The notes under the pieces: generated by a model
Told to the model about the DNA's origin: nothing
Databases searched by the model: none
Seen by the model: the letters and a program-made list of their open reading frames with translations, nothing else
Virus record (IMG/VR): IMGVR_UViG_3300044627_004685
Span: 1-24,856 of that record
DNA from: a virus
Direction: 5' to 3' (one strand)
Length of the DNA stretch: 24,856 bases
Translations under genes and position numbers: made by a program
In this document: piece by piece, positions 12,498-20,865 of the stretch
How the letters are laid out: every line of letters begins with the position of its first letter
Numbering within the stretch: position 1 is the stretch's first letter

Positions 12498-13796
12498 ATG
12501 AGCAACGAAATTAAACCAGTATGTGTCATACAAGGTCCAATAGCATCTCGCTCTGGATATGGCGACCATACATTTGCAATTGCGGCAGACATCATAAAGT
12601 ATGATAAGTTTGACGTTAAGATCGTACCAATGCGATGGGGAGTGTGTCCCAATACGATGTTGGATGACGAAAGTCGTCCTATGGTCAAAGAAATAAAGAG
12701 CAGAATACTAACTACCAACTTAACCGCACAGCCTGAATTATTTGTTCAAGTATCTATTCCCAACGAGTTCCAGCCACGCGGAAAATATAATATTGGCGTT
12801 ACGGCAGGTATTGAAAGTACTGTACCAAAGCCAGAATGGGTTGAAGGTCTGAATAGAATGAACTTGAATATTGTTCCTTCAAACTTTTCTAAGGAAGTAT
12901 TTGTAAAAACTGCATACGACCGTAGAGATGAAAGAACGGGAATGACGGACAAGATTCAACTCAATAAACCTATTGAAGTTGTATTTGAAGGAGTAGATAC
13001 AAGTATTTACAAAAAAACTAATGAACCGTCCGAAGAAATAGATTCTGCGCTAAATGCGATCCCAGAAACATTCTGCTATCTATTCGTAGGACATTGGATC
13101 CAAGGCGACCTAGGTGCAGATAGAAAAGATGTCGGAATGTTGATCAAGATCTTCAGCGAAGTATTTAAAAACAAGAAAAATGCACCCGCGTTAATTCTCA
13201 AGACTAGCGGAGCAACATTCTCCAAAATAGATAAAACCGAAATACTTAAGAAAATAAATGACATTCGTGCCCCACTGTCTGGAACTCTTCCAAATATATA
13301 TATTATACACGGCGAACTGGCTCCGACTGAATTGAATCGTTTGTATAACCATCCAAAGGTAAAAGCTCACGTCAGTCTTACTCACGGAGAAGGTTTCGGA
13401 AGACCGTTGCTAGAGGCAACTCTAAGCGGAAAACCACTACTTACTACTAATTGGAGCGGTCACGTAGATTTTCTTCCAGATAATCTTGCAAACTTGTTAC
13501 CCGGTACAATGGTCAACGTACCTCCGAGTGCGTGCAACGAATGGCTGGTAAAAGAAGGTCAGTGGTTTAATGCAAACTACAGCGTTGCTGCACAGAAATT
13601 GGAAGATATATACACAAACTATATCAATTATATTCCAAACGCCGAAAAACTGCGTGTTCAAAATGCAGAAAAGTTTAGTCTTGAAGCTGCTGGAAAAGTA
13701 TTGGTAGATGTCTTAGACAAACATCTCCCCGTGTTTGAGAAGAAGGTAGGAATTACGCTTCCAAAATTCAAAAAAATAACTCCGACAACGTCGTGA
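12498..13796 (+). CDS. GT-B glycosyltransferase (GT4-like), 432 aa
   Basis: The N-terminal half opens with CVIQGPIASRSGYGDHTFAIA, a donor/acceptor-binding loop as in GT4-family enzymes. The central VFEGVDTSIY marks the hinge, and the C-terminal LTHGEGFGRPLLEATLSGKPLL segment carries the E-x7-E-type donor site. It likely acts in sequence with the GT at 10800 on the same glycan. The ORF ends in GTGA, where its TGA overlaps the GTG start of the next gene. An AAGG ribosome binding site lies in a leader shared with the first glycosyltransferase. Confidence 0.88.
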   Translation: MSNEIKPVCVIQGPIASRSGYGDHTFAIAADIIKYDKFDVKIVPMRWGVCPNTMLDDESRPMVKEIKSRILTTNLTAQPELFVQVSIPNEFQPRGKYNIGVTAGIESTVPKPEWVEGLNRMNLNIVPSNFSKEVFVKTAYDRRDERTGMTDKIQLNKPIEVVFEGVDTSIYKKTNEPSEEIDSALNAIPETFCYLFVGHWIQGDLGADRKDVGMLIKIFSEVFKNKKNAPALILKTSGATFSKIDKTEILKKINDIRAPLSGTLPNIYIIHGELAPTELNRLYNHPKVKAHVSLTHGEGFGRPLLEATLSGKPLLTTNWSGHVDFLPDNLANLLPGTMVNVPPSACNEWLVKEGQWFNANYSVAAQKLEDIYTNYINYIPNAEKLRVQNAEKFSLEAAGKVLVDVLDKHLPVFEKKVGITLPKFKKITPTTS

Positions 13797-14476
13797 AAAT
13801 AAGTTATTTGGTTACGTGTAAAAATGAGACACTTGAGCTTCTTGAACTAATCGAGAAGCTCAAGACTCACATCGATTTTAATGCTCCGAACGACGAAGTT
13901 GTCATTCTTGATGATTTTTCTGATAACGAAGGTACTAAAAAGATACTGGAAAAAGCTAAAAACTATGGCTTTAGTATAATTCAACATGCACTAAATAAAA
14001 ACTTTTCCGAACATAAAAACTATGGAAGTAAACGTTGTGTAGGAGATTATATAGTCCAGTTGGACGCGGATGAATATCTGTGGCCTGAACTGTTGTATAA
14101 TATGCAAGAATTGATAATGTCTAATCCAAAAGTTGAATTGTACAGAGTTCCAAGAGTAAATATTGTAAGAGGAGCTACTTCACAAGATGCAGCTATGTGG
14201 GGATGGCATCTTAGTACACTACCAGAATATTTTGGTAATGAGCCAATAGTAAACTGGAATCACGGTGATTATCAATCTCGTATATATAAAAATAGCCTAA
14301 AGGTACAATGGCAAAAACCGCTACACGAGACTGTGATTGGTGCTGAGTATGTAACTATGCTTCCTAAAGAAGTTGAATGGTCTATTATTCATGACAAAAC
14401 AATAGACAGGCAACGTGCGCAAAACCTGTTTTATAACCAAAACTGGTCCAAACAAGCTAACATGGGACAAGGATAA
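13793..14476 (+). CDS. GT-A glycosyltransferase, GT2-like, 227 aa
   Basis: This is a compact GT2-type catalytic domain. ISYLVTCKNE begins the nucleotide-binding fold, VVILDDFSDN (about 37-45) is the conserved donor loop, and YIVQLDADEY contains the metal-binding DxD (D91-A-D93). A later WHLSTLPEYF and KPLHETV are in the acceptor region of similar short GT2 proteins. It starts with GTG overlapping the preceding TGA, so it is translationally coupled. It should transfer a sugar with inversion, using a divalent metal. Confidence 0.87.
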   Translation: MKISYLVTCKNETLELLELIEKLKTHIDFNAPNDEVVILDDFSDNEGTKKILEKAKNYGFSIIQHALNKNFSEHKNYGSKRCVGDYIVQLDADEYLWPELLYNMQELIMSNPKVELYRVPRVNIVRGATSQDAAMWGWHLSTLPEYFGNEPIVNWNHGDYQSRIYKNSLKVQWQKPLHETVIGAEYVTMLPKEVEWSIIHDKTIDRQRAQNLFYNQNWSKQANMGQG

Positions 14477-14479
14477 ATT

Positions 14480-15223
14480 ATGAAAATATCAGTAATAGGA
14501 CACGGACATTTGGCATATATAACTGCCGCTTGTATGGAACAATTTCATCAAGTAAATGTTGATGATTCTAAGGTTGGAGATAGTGACGTTATTTGGGTTT
14601 GCTATGATACACCGGTCGATAAGGACGGAAAGCCAGATTCAAGAATCATATTTGAATGGTTGGGAAGAGTACTTCCATTTGCCAAAAATAATGCTATTGC
14701 TTTGATATCTACCCAAGTTCCAGTTGGAACGTGCAGAATGCTAGAGAACGTATATACAGATATCAGAATTGCCTGTTCTCCAGAAAATCTAAGGCGAGGT
14801 AGAGCAATAAATGATTTTCTGAACCCAGAACGAATTGTTGTTGGATGTGATAGATTCTCAAAAGATGTACTTACCGAATTGTTTCGTCCATTGTCTTCTA
14901 ATATAATTTGGATGAGTTTGGAATCTGCTGAAATGGTAAAACACGCATTGAATTCATATTTGGCAATGTCTATTGCATTTATAAATGAAATAGATAAAGT
15001 TGCAAAGGCGGTGGGAGCAAATTCGTCAGATATAACCGCAGGATTGCAAACAGACAAACGCATAGGTAAGTTGTCTTATCTAAAAGCCGGTGGTCCATAT
15101 ACCAACGACACACTTGGAAGAGAAATACATAACCTCATTCAATTGGATCAAAAATACAATCTTGGACTGTCTCTCATCCCATCAATCAAGAAATCGAACG
15201 ATGAACATTCTAATAACAGGTAA
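14480..15223 (+). CDS. UDP-glucose dehydrogenase-like protein lacking the catalytic cysteine
   Basis: The protein has the order of the UDP-glucose/GDP-mannose dehydrogenase family: GHGHLAY (7-13) for NAD, STQVPVGT (77-84), SPENLRRGRA (100-109) and EMVKHALN with Lys154 and Asn158. However, the block that normally reads GGSCFPKD is replaced by SYLKAGGPYTND (199-210), with no cysteine. The family is usually 390-450 residues; this one stops at 247 and lacks the C-terminal UDP-binding domain. The four-electron oxidation to a uronic acid therefore looks impossible; it may do another redox step or be a binding subunit. AAGGA precedes the ATG, and its last 23 bases overlap the next gene. Confidence 0.8.
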   Translation: MKISVIGHGHLAYITAACMEQFHQVNVDDSKVGDSDVIWVCYDTPVDKDGKPDSRIIFEWLGRVLPFAKNNAIALISTQVPVGTCRMLENVYTDIRIACSPENLRRGRAINDFLNPERIVVGCDRFSKDVLTELFRPLSSNIIWMSLESAEMVKHALNSYLAMSIAFINEIDKVAKAVGANSSDITAGLQTDKRIGKLSYLKAGGPYTNDTLGREIHNLIQLDQKYNLGLSLIPSIKKSNDEHSNNR

Positions 15224-15935
15224 TACTTTTGGTATTGGAAAGATGCTGTCCGATAGATTTGAGAAAAATGGACACAATGTCTATGGTCTTTCTCGTTCTT
15301 CAAAATATCCTTGCGATGTGTCAAATATAGAAGAAGTACGTGGATGGTCTAACTACTTTCTTGATTGCGATGTTTATTTTGATGCAATCATTACGTGTGC
15401 GGGGACGCAGGGTGAATTGGGAAAGGTGTCAAAGACAAATCCAGAAAATTGGTCACAAACAATAAGAATAAACTTGGATGGAACATATAATGTTTTGAAA
15501 GAATTTTATCCATTGATGTGTACCAACAAACGTCAAAAGATAGTATGCATGGCTGGAGGTGGTGCTGGAAATGGCAGAGCATATTTTTCTGCATACGCAG
15601 TAGCAAAAACTGCCGTAGTTAGATTGGTGGAAACGATGGCTTTGGAAGAGCCAACCTTGGATATTAACGCAATAGCTCCCGGCGCTATAAAGACCGGAAT
15701 CGTTGATGGTCCAATAAATGCTGGGCAAGAAATAATTGGTATTCAGGAATACGAAAAAGCCAAGCGTCAAAGCGAAAGCGGAGATGACCCCGAACCGGCT
15801 ATGCAGTTGGTCGAATGGTTAATTTCCGATGAAAGTGACGGTGTTTCTGGTAAATTTATAAGTGCAAAGTGGGATTGTTGGAGAAACTTCAAGGATTTAT
15901 CCAAGGAGATTTATACTCTACGAAGAATGACCTAA
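15201..15935 (+). CDS. Short-chain dehydrogenase/reductase (SDR) of a sugar-modifying type
   Basis: The 244-residue protein has TGNTFGIG (6-13) for NAD(P), CAGTQGELGKVS (66-77) and the catalytic Y132-A-V-A-K136. The position of the usual catalytic Ser is in MAGGGAGNG, a glycine-rich version seen in SDRs found in polysaccharide loci. The end WLISDESDGVSGKFISAKWDCW is also typical of that group. The likely job is reduction or epimerisation of a nucleotide sugar. The ATG at 15201 overlaps the previous gene by 23 bases in another frame. The stop shares TAATG with the next gene. Confidence 0.85.
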   Translation: MNILITGNTFGIGKMLSDRFEKNGHNVYGLSRSSKYPCDVSNIEEVRGWSNYFLDCDVYFDAIITCAGTQGELGKVSKTNPENWSQTIRINLDGTYNVLKEFYPLMCTNKRQKIVCMAGGGAGNGRAYFSAYAVAKTAVVRLVETMALEEPTLDINAIAPGAIKTGIVDGPINAGQEIIGIQEYEKAKRQSESGDDPEPAMQLVEWLISDESDGVSGKFISAKWDCWRNFKDLSKEIYTLRRMT

Positions 15936-16879
15936 TGAAAATAGCAATACATGTAGAACAACTTGATCACCGAGGCTGTGGTACAGTGCCATACGACTAT
16001 TATATGGGAATAAGAGACTGCCTTGGTCATAACCCAATCATAATGAGTTCTAGATCAAAATCAACTTGCCCAATGGAAAAGTTTGATGGGTTGAACTATC
16101 ATCTATATGAAAATGAAAGTGAGATTCCAATTCTGGTAGAACGTGAAAAAATAGATCTGTTTTATATGATAAAGGCGGGCGGAAAAAATGAAGGAACTAC
16201 CCCATCAAATTGTAAAACCGCAATCCACTGTATATTCAGTATGACAGAACCACATGGCAATGTATACGCTGGCGTAAGCGAATGGTTAGCAAAAATGTTT
16301 AATCAGCCATTATGGGTTCCGCATATAATAAATCTACCAAAAACAAACGAAAGTCTGCACGACGAACTTGGAATACCAAAAAATGCTTTCGTATTGGGAA
16401 GATTGGGTGGATACAATCAATTTGATTTACAAATCGCGCACCGAGCATTGATAACTGCGATTGAAAAAAGAAACGATTTATATGCCGTATTTTTGAATAC
16501 TAAACCATTTGTTTCTCACCCAAAAGTAAAATTTTTACCATTCAATCCAAATTTGATGTATAAAAGTGAGTTTATAAATACGTGCGATGCCATGATACAC
16601 GCTCGAAGTGACGGCGAAACGTTCGGGTTGGCGGTCGCGGAATTTTCTTCTTTCAACAAACCAGTACTTACATATGACGGTGGATATGGGTGGTATATGA
16701 AAGCGCACTTGCATATGCTTGGTGAAAAGGCGTTGAAATATAAAAACGAACAAGAACTAACTTCATACTTATTACAAATTGACAAAGAGTATGTTAAAGA
16801 TATAGACTGGGATTGTTATTCATTAAAATTTTCTCCATCCAACGTGATGAAGCAATTTGAAGAAGTATTCATAAAATAA
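15935..16879 (+). CDS. GT-B-like glycosyltransferase, 314 aa
   Basis: The N-terminal half is short (MKIAIHVEQLDHRGCGTVPYDYYMG); the second Rossmann half is clear. It has FVLGRLGGYNQFDLQIAHRAL (from about 152), then MIHARSDGETFGLAVAEFSSFNKPVL (about 220-245), the donor-binding E-x7-E motif of GT4-like enzymes. At 314 residues it is shorter than the two upstream GT-B proteins. The TAATG overlap with the SDR stop shows coupling. A start 22 codons upstream exists but lies inside the SDR gene. Confidence 0.83.
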   Translation: MKIAIHVEQLDHRGCGTVPYDYYMGIRDCLGHNPIIMSSRSKSTCPMEKFDGLNYHLYENESEIPILVEREKIDLFYMIKAGGKNEGTTPSNCKTAIHCIFSMTEPHGNVYAGVSEWLAKMFNQPLWVPHIINLPKTNESLHDELGIPKNAFVLGRLGGYNQFDLQIAHRALITAIEKRNDLYAVFLNTKPFVSHPKVKFLPFNPNLMYKSEFINTCDAMIHARSDGETFGLAVAEFSSFNKPVLTYDGGYGWYMKAHLHMLGEKALKYKNEQELTSYLLQIDKEYVKDIDWDCYSLKFSPSNVMKQFEEVFIK

Positions 16880-16880
16880 T

Positions 16881-17699
16881 ATGCCAAACATAATAGAAGC
16901 CAGACACGGTAAGTTTTTGATATTGCCAAACGACGCACTGGGGCAGGCATTGATGAACAATGGAGATTTTGAGCCACATTTTTATAATGTAGCCAAAAAC
17001 GTAATAAAACCCGGAGATATTTGTTTGGATTGCGGAGCAAACTTGGGATATCATGCAGTAACGATGGCAAAAATGGTTGGACCCGCCGGAAAAGTTTTGG
17101 CATTTGAACCATTGAGAGTAATATATCAACAGCTATGTGGTAATGTATTCATCAACGACCTACGAAATGTATTTTGTTTCAATGTGGCGTTAGGGAATGA
17201 GAACAAAATGATTCAAATGGACTATGTTGACGTAGATAGACCTCAAGGAATTAATATAGGAGCAACTAAAATTGGTGGTGGCGGGGATGTAGTACAAATG
17301 ATAAAAATTGACGAAGTTATAAGTTCGGGTGTATCATTCTTGAAAATAGATGTACAAGGATCTGAGATATTTTTATTGGAAGGTGCCGAAAAACTTATTC
17401 AAAATTCTAGACCTATTATGTTTATTGAAGTCGAAAACCAGTGGTTGAATTGTTTTGGGCAGAGTTCAGAAACATTGCTCAATAAAATTTTGTCGTTGGA
17501 TTATATACTGGTCCGAATAAACAATGAATATCCGTGTGATCACGTAGCTATTCCAAGAGAGAAAAAAGATTTACTTGATATTATAATGAAGGACGTTGGG
17601 TATCCAATACAAATCGTAGACGGAAAATCTGTAAAGTTGAATTTTGATAGAACTGATTGGCAAAAAGAAATAAATTACGGGGGATTTGAAGTATATTAA
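16881..17699 (+). CDS. FkbM-family SAM-dependent methyltransferase
   Basis: PGDICLDCGANLGYHAVTMA (about 44-63) is SAM motif I with the DxGANxG signature of FkbM proteins. VLAFEP (about 72-77) is motif II and FLKIDVQGSEIFLLEG (about 153-168) is the family's most conserved block. FkbM enzymes O-methylate hydroxyl groups of sugars or polyketides. In this island the natural reading is methylation of a sugar residue in the glycan. The length of 272 is normal. The stop TAA shares its last A with the next ATG (TAATG). Confidence 0.9.
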   Translation: MPNIIEARHGKFLILPNDALGQALMNNGDFEPHFYNVAKNVIKPGDICLDCGANLGYHAVTMAKMVGPAGKVLAFEPLRVIYQQLCGNVFINDLRNVFCFNVALGNENKMIQMDYVDVDRPQGINIGATKIGGGGDVVQMIKIDEVISSGVSFLKIDVQGSEIFLLEGAEKLIQNSRPIMFIEVENQWLNCFGQSSETLLNKILSLDYILVRINNEYPCDHVAIPREKKDLLDIIMKDVGYPIQIVDGKSVKLNFDRTDWQKEINYGGFEVY

Positions 17700-19066
17700 T
17701 GATACCATCTCGTTTAATTATATTTGATTTGGATGGCGTGTTGTTAGACGCCAAGGAAATTCATTATAATGCTTTGAATAAGGCGTTGGCTCAAATAGAT
17801 TATAGATATATCATATCCAGAAAAGAACATCTCTTCAAATATGATGGATTGAGTACCAAGACAAAATTGGATTTTCTGAAAAAAGATAAGCAATTACCTG
17901 AGCATGTTCACGAGCAGGTATGGAAAAATAAACAACTGTTCACGTATGAAATGTTGAGTGCAGTAGAAAAAAATGATAGTCTTGTAGATAAGTTCAAACA
18001 GTTGAAAGAACTTGGTTATACTATTGCCGTCTGCTCCAACTCTATCAGACAGACAGTAAACATTTCGTTATTGAAACTTGGACTTATCCCATACGTGGAT
18101 TTTTTTCTATCAAACGAGGATGTTTCTCACTCAAAACCAAGCCCTGAAATTTTTTTGCGTGCGATGATAATAGCAAACGTATCTCCAAAAAATACTATAA
18201 TAGTTGAAGACTCTTATGTGGGAAGATCCGCCGCCGAAGCATCTGGAGCAAGGCTATTTCCAGTTAGTAGCCCAAAAGATTTAAACGACAATTCTATAAT
18301 TTCGTTCGCGTATAACTTTTTAAACAAAAAAGAAAATTCTATGAAATGGAAAAATAATAAACTGAATATTTTAGTTCCTATGGCCGGTAGAGGGAGCAGA
18401 TTTGAGAAGGCTGGATATACATTCCCAAAACCACTTATTGACGTTGAAGGAAAGCCGATGATACAGTTGGTGGTTGAAAACATAAACATAGAAGCCAATT
18501 ATATATTTTTGGTATTGAAAGAACACTATTCCAGATATAGTCTGGAAACGGTATTAAACAATGTTGCACCGGGTTGTAAAATAATACAAATAGACTCTGT
18601 TACTGAGGGTGCCGCCTGTACAACTTTGCTGGCAAAGGAGTATATAGATAATGAACAGCCACTTTTGATTGCGAATTCGGATCAATATGTTGAATGGGAG
18701 TCTTCCAAATTTATGTATAGTATGGAAGCCGACGGTATCGACGGTGGTATTCTGACATTCACTTCCACACACCCAAAATGGTCTTTTTGTAAAACAGATG
18801 AAATGGGAGTCATAACGGAGGTTGCTGAAAAAAATCCAATATCGGACAAGGCTTCGGTGGGAATATACTACTGGTCTAAGGGTCAAGACTATGTAAAGTA
18901 TGCCGAAAATATGATATCCAAAAACCTAAGAGTGAACAACGAGTTTTATATTTGTCCGGTATATAACGAAGCAATTGCTGATGGAAAAATTTTTAAAACA
19001 TACACTGTTGACAAAATGTGGGGTCTGGGTACGCCAGAAGACCTGGACTTGTATCTGAAAAAGTAA
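17699..19066 (+). CDS. HAD phosphatase - sugar nucleotidylyltransferase fusion, 455 aa
   Basis: Residues 1-205 are a HAD-family hydrolase: IIFDLDGVLLD with Asp10 and Asp12, CSNS near 112-115, the Lys of SKPSPE near 146 and VEDS near 169-172. After a short linker, residues about 222-455 form a GT-A-fold nucleotidyltransferase. It starts LNILVPMAGRGSRF, with PKPLIDVEGKPM, TEGAACTTLLA, the metal-binding ANSDQYVEW and a closing MWGLGTPEDL. The two halves would remove a phosphate and activate a sugar-1-phosphate with an NTP. Which NTP is used cannot be told. Fusions of this type also occur in bacterial capsule loci. Confidence 0.9.
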   Translation: MIPSRLIIFDLDGVLLDAKEIHYNALNKALAQIDYRYIISRKEHLFKYDGLSTKTKLDFLKKDKQLPEHVHEQVWKNKQLFTYEMLSAVEKNDSLVDKFKQLKELGYTIAVCSNSIRQTVNISLLKLGLIPYVDFFLSNEDVSHSKPSPEIFLRAMIIANVSPKNTIIVEDSYVGRSAAEASGARLFPVSSPKDLNDNSIISFAYNFLNKKENSMKWKNNKLNILVPMAGRGSRFEKAGYTFPKPLIDVEGKPMIQLVVENINIEANYIFLVLKEHYSRYSLETVLNNVAPGCKIIQIDSVTEGAACTTLLAKEYIDNEQPLLIANSDQYVEWESSKFMYSMEADGIDGGILTFTSTHPKWSFCKTDEMGVITEVAEKNPISDKASVGIYYWSKGQDYVKYAENMISKNLRVNNEFYICPVYNEAIADGKIFKTYTVDKMWGLGTPEDLDLYLKK

Positions 19067-19067
19067 T

Positions 19068-19502
19068 ATGATTATAGTAAGTCACCGAGGAAATTTGTAC
19101 GGTCCAGACCACAGTGTGGAAAATACACCTGATCAAATTGAATTGGTTATATCAAAGGGTATTGATGTAGAAATAGATGTAAGATTAGTTGATGGAGTTT
19201 GGTTTTTGGGGCACGATTTTCCTCAATATAAAATTGAAGAGTCTTTTTTAAAACAGAACGAATCGCACTTATGGTGCCACGCCAAAAACATAGAAGCATT
19301 GGAAAAATTAAGAGATATAGGAATGCATTGTTTTTGGCACGACCAAGATAAATACACGTTAACGTCCAAAGGAATTATTTGGGCATATCCAAATTATTAT
19401 ACCTCCAGTGGAATATTGGTATTACCTGATAAAACTTTTATGAGAACATATAGATATACACACAAAATACATGGTGTATGTGTAGACGACATAAACATAT
19501 AA
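19068..19502 (+). CDS. Short glycerophosphodiester phosphodiesterase (GDPD)-like protein, 144 aa
   Basis: SHRGN near 4-8, ENTPDQIELVISKGIDVEIDV near 22-39 and LGHDFP near 48-53 carry the His, Glu and Asp residues that bind the metal in GDPD enzymes. The C-terminal half (FWHDQDKYTLTSKGIIWAYP) fits the shortened barrel of a small subgroup found in capsule and phage glycan loci. Full GDPDs are about 230-250 residues, so this is either a compact family member or a degenerate copy. It follows the fusion gene after one base. The substrate may be a phosphodiester-linked sugar or glycerol unit. Confidence 0.75.
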   Translation: MIIVSHRGNLYGPDHSVENTPDQIELVISKGIDVEIDVRLVDGVWFLGHDFPQYKIEESFLKQNESHLWCHAKNIEALEKLRDIGMHCFWHDQDKYTLTSKGIIWAYPNYYTSSGILVLPDKTFMRTYRYTHKIHGVCVDDINI

Positions 19503-19506
19503 TATA

Positions 19507-20865
19507 ATGAAAATAGCAACTATAATAAATTACTGTACAAATGACTACATGTATCTTAAACCGTGTATAGACGGTGTAAGATCATTTTCATCGGAGATAA
19601 TTGTGCCATACTGTGATCGGTTTCACGACGGAACACCAGAAAATAAAGACCTATTAAGCCGATCCATTCGAGAAAATACGGGAGTTCAGTTCGTCGAATT
19701 TTCATATGAACCATCAATGACTTCTAGATGGCATTGTAATGCTTCCAGAAAACTTGGATTTGAGCTGGCATCATCGGATGTTGATTATTTTTTGTTGTTG
19801 GACACTGACGAAATAATTGAGTCGGATAAATTCGTTGAATGGTTTTCTCAACAAAAAGCAGGTGGGAATATGTTGGATGGTTATAAAATAGCCAACTATT
19901 TTTATTTTAGAGATTTCAAGTATAGAACCAAGCACACGGAGGATTCAATTGTTCTAGTCAAAAACGGACCTTTGGTACGAGATGATTCTTTAATATTTCA
20001 TGAACACGAACGATCTGGTATATTCGACGCCTGCCCGAAAAGAGCCAGAAATTGTATGCTGGACGGCAAGCCATTTATTCATCACTATTCGTGGGTAAGA
20101 AGTAAGCAAGCGATGTTAAAAAAAGTTACCGCATGGAGTCACAATAGAGATAAAAACTGGATTGCTTTGGTACATGAAGAATTTGAAAAACCTTTTAGAG
20201 GAAAGGATGTCATATTCGGTGATAACCGAGAGTATGAGGTCGTTGAGCCTTATTTAAAGCAATTTTCCGTCACCGACGATGGTGCTATGGGTATAAAAAT
20301 ATTAGATAAAGGTTCATGGAACTGGAACGATAGTTCAGAAAATCATTCAGAAAACTTGGATACTGGGTTAATGGACTATTTGTTAACATTCTTAAAAGAC
20401 AAAAATCAAAAAATAATAATGGATTTTGGTTGCGCTACTGGCTATTTTCTGAAATATATATCGGAAAGAACACAAGGACTAGAACTAATTGGAGTTGAAC
20501 CGCATGCGTCAAGTCATTCAAATCTGGAATATAAAAATATTCTCGACTATAATTTGGGGGCTCCTTTTGACCTCAACAAAAAAGGAACTGTGATGTGTAT
20601 AGAAGTACTGGAGCATATACCTGCCGAATTTGAAGACGCCGCAATAGATAATATCGTTAGACACTGCGATAAATATCTCTTCATAAGCTGGGCATACCGT
20701 GGTCAAGGAGGGTGGGGGCATTTCAATGAAAAGAATATAAATGAAGTCGTTTCCATATTTGAGAAAAAAGGTTTTGCTGTGTTAAAGGAAGAGTCTATAA
20801 AAGCCAGAATGGCGTCAACAGTCTCGTGGATCAAAAATAATTTTGTAATATTTGAGCGAGTATGA
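19507..20865 (+). CDS. Glycosyltransferase (GT2-like) - SAM methyltransferase fusion, 452 aa
   Basis: The first part is a GT-A-type domain: AT-IINYCTNDYMYL, then a segment DYFLLLDTDEI with the DxD at 99-101, followed by a region rich in WHCNASRKLGFELAS-type residues. The second part from about 300 is a class I methyltransferase, with IIMDFGCATGYF (303-314) as SAM motif I, GVEPH around 329-333 and a CIEVLEHIP motif at 364-372. It ends YLFISWAYRG-type, as in sugar or lipid O-methyltransferases. The fusion suggests a sugar is added and then methylated by one polypeptide. The stop overlaps the next start as ATGA. Confidence 0.85.
   Translation: MKIATIINYCTNDYMYLKPCIDGVRSFSSEIIVPYCDRFHDGTPENKDLLSRSIRENTGVQFVEFSYEPSMTSRWHCNASRKLGFELASSDVDYFLLLDTDEIIESDKFVEWFSQQKAGGNMLDGYKIANYFYFRDFKYRTKHTEDSIVLVKNGPLVRDDSLIFHEHERSGIFDACPKRARNCMLDGKPFIHHYSWVRSKQAMLKKVTAWSHNRDKNWIALVHEEFEKPFRGKDVIFGDNREYEVVEPYLKQFSVTDDGAMGIKILDKGSWNWNDSSENHSENLDTGLMDYLLTFLKDKNQKIIMDFGCATGYFLKYISERTQGLELIGVEPHASSHSNLEYKNILDYNLGAPFDLNKKGTVMCIEVLEHIPAEFEDAAIDNIVRHCDKYLFISWAYRGQGGWGHFNEKNINEVVSIFEKKGFAVLKEESIKARMASTVSWIKNNFVIFERV

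Noticed and set aside
12179-12718. 179-residue ORF on the minus strand
   Set aside because: It runs antisense across three real genes and their starts; a shadow with hydrophobic low-complexity composition.
15090-15201. Longer N-terminus for the SDR
   Set aside because: It would lie inside the dehydrogenase-like gene, while the Rossmann motif starts directly after the ATG at 15201.
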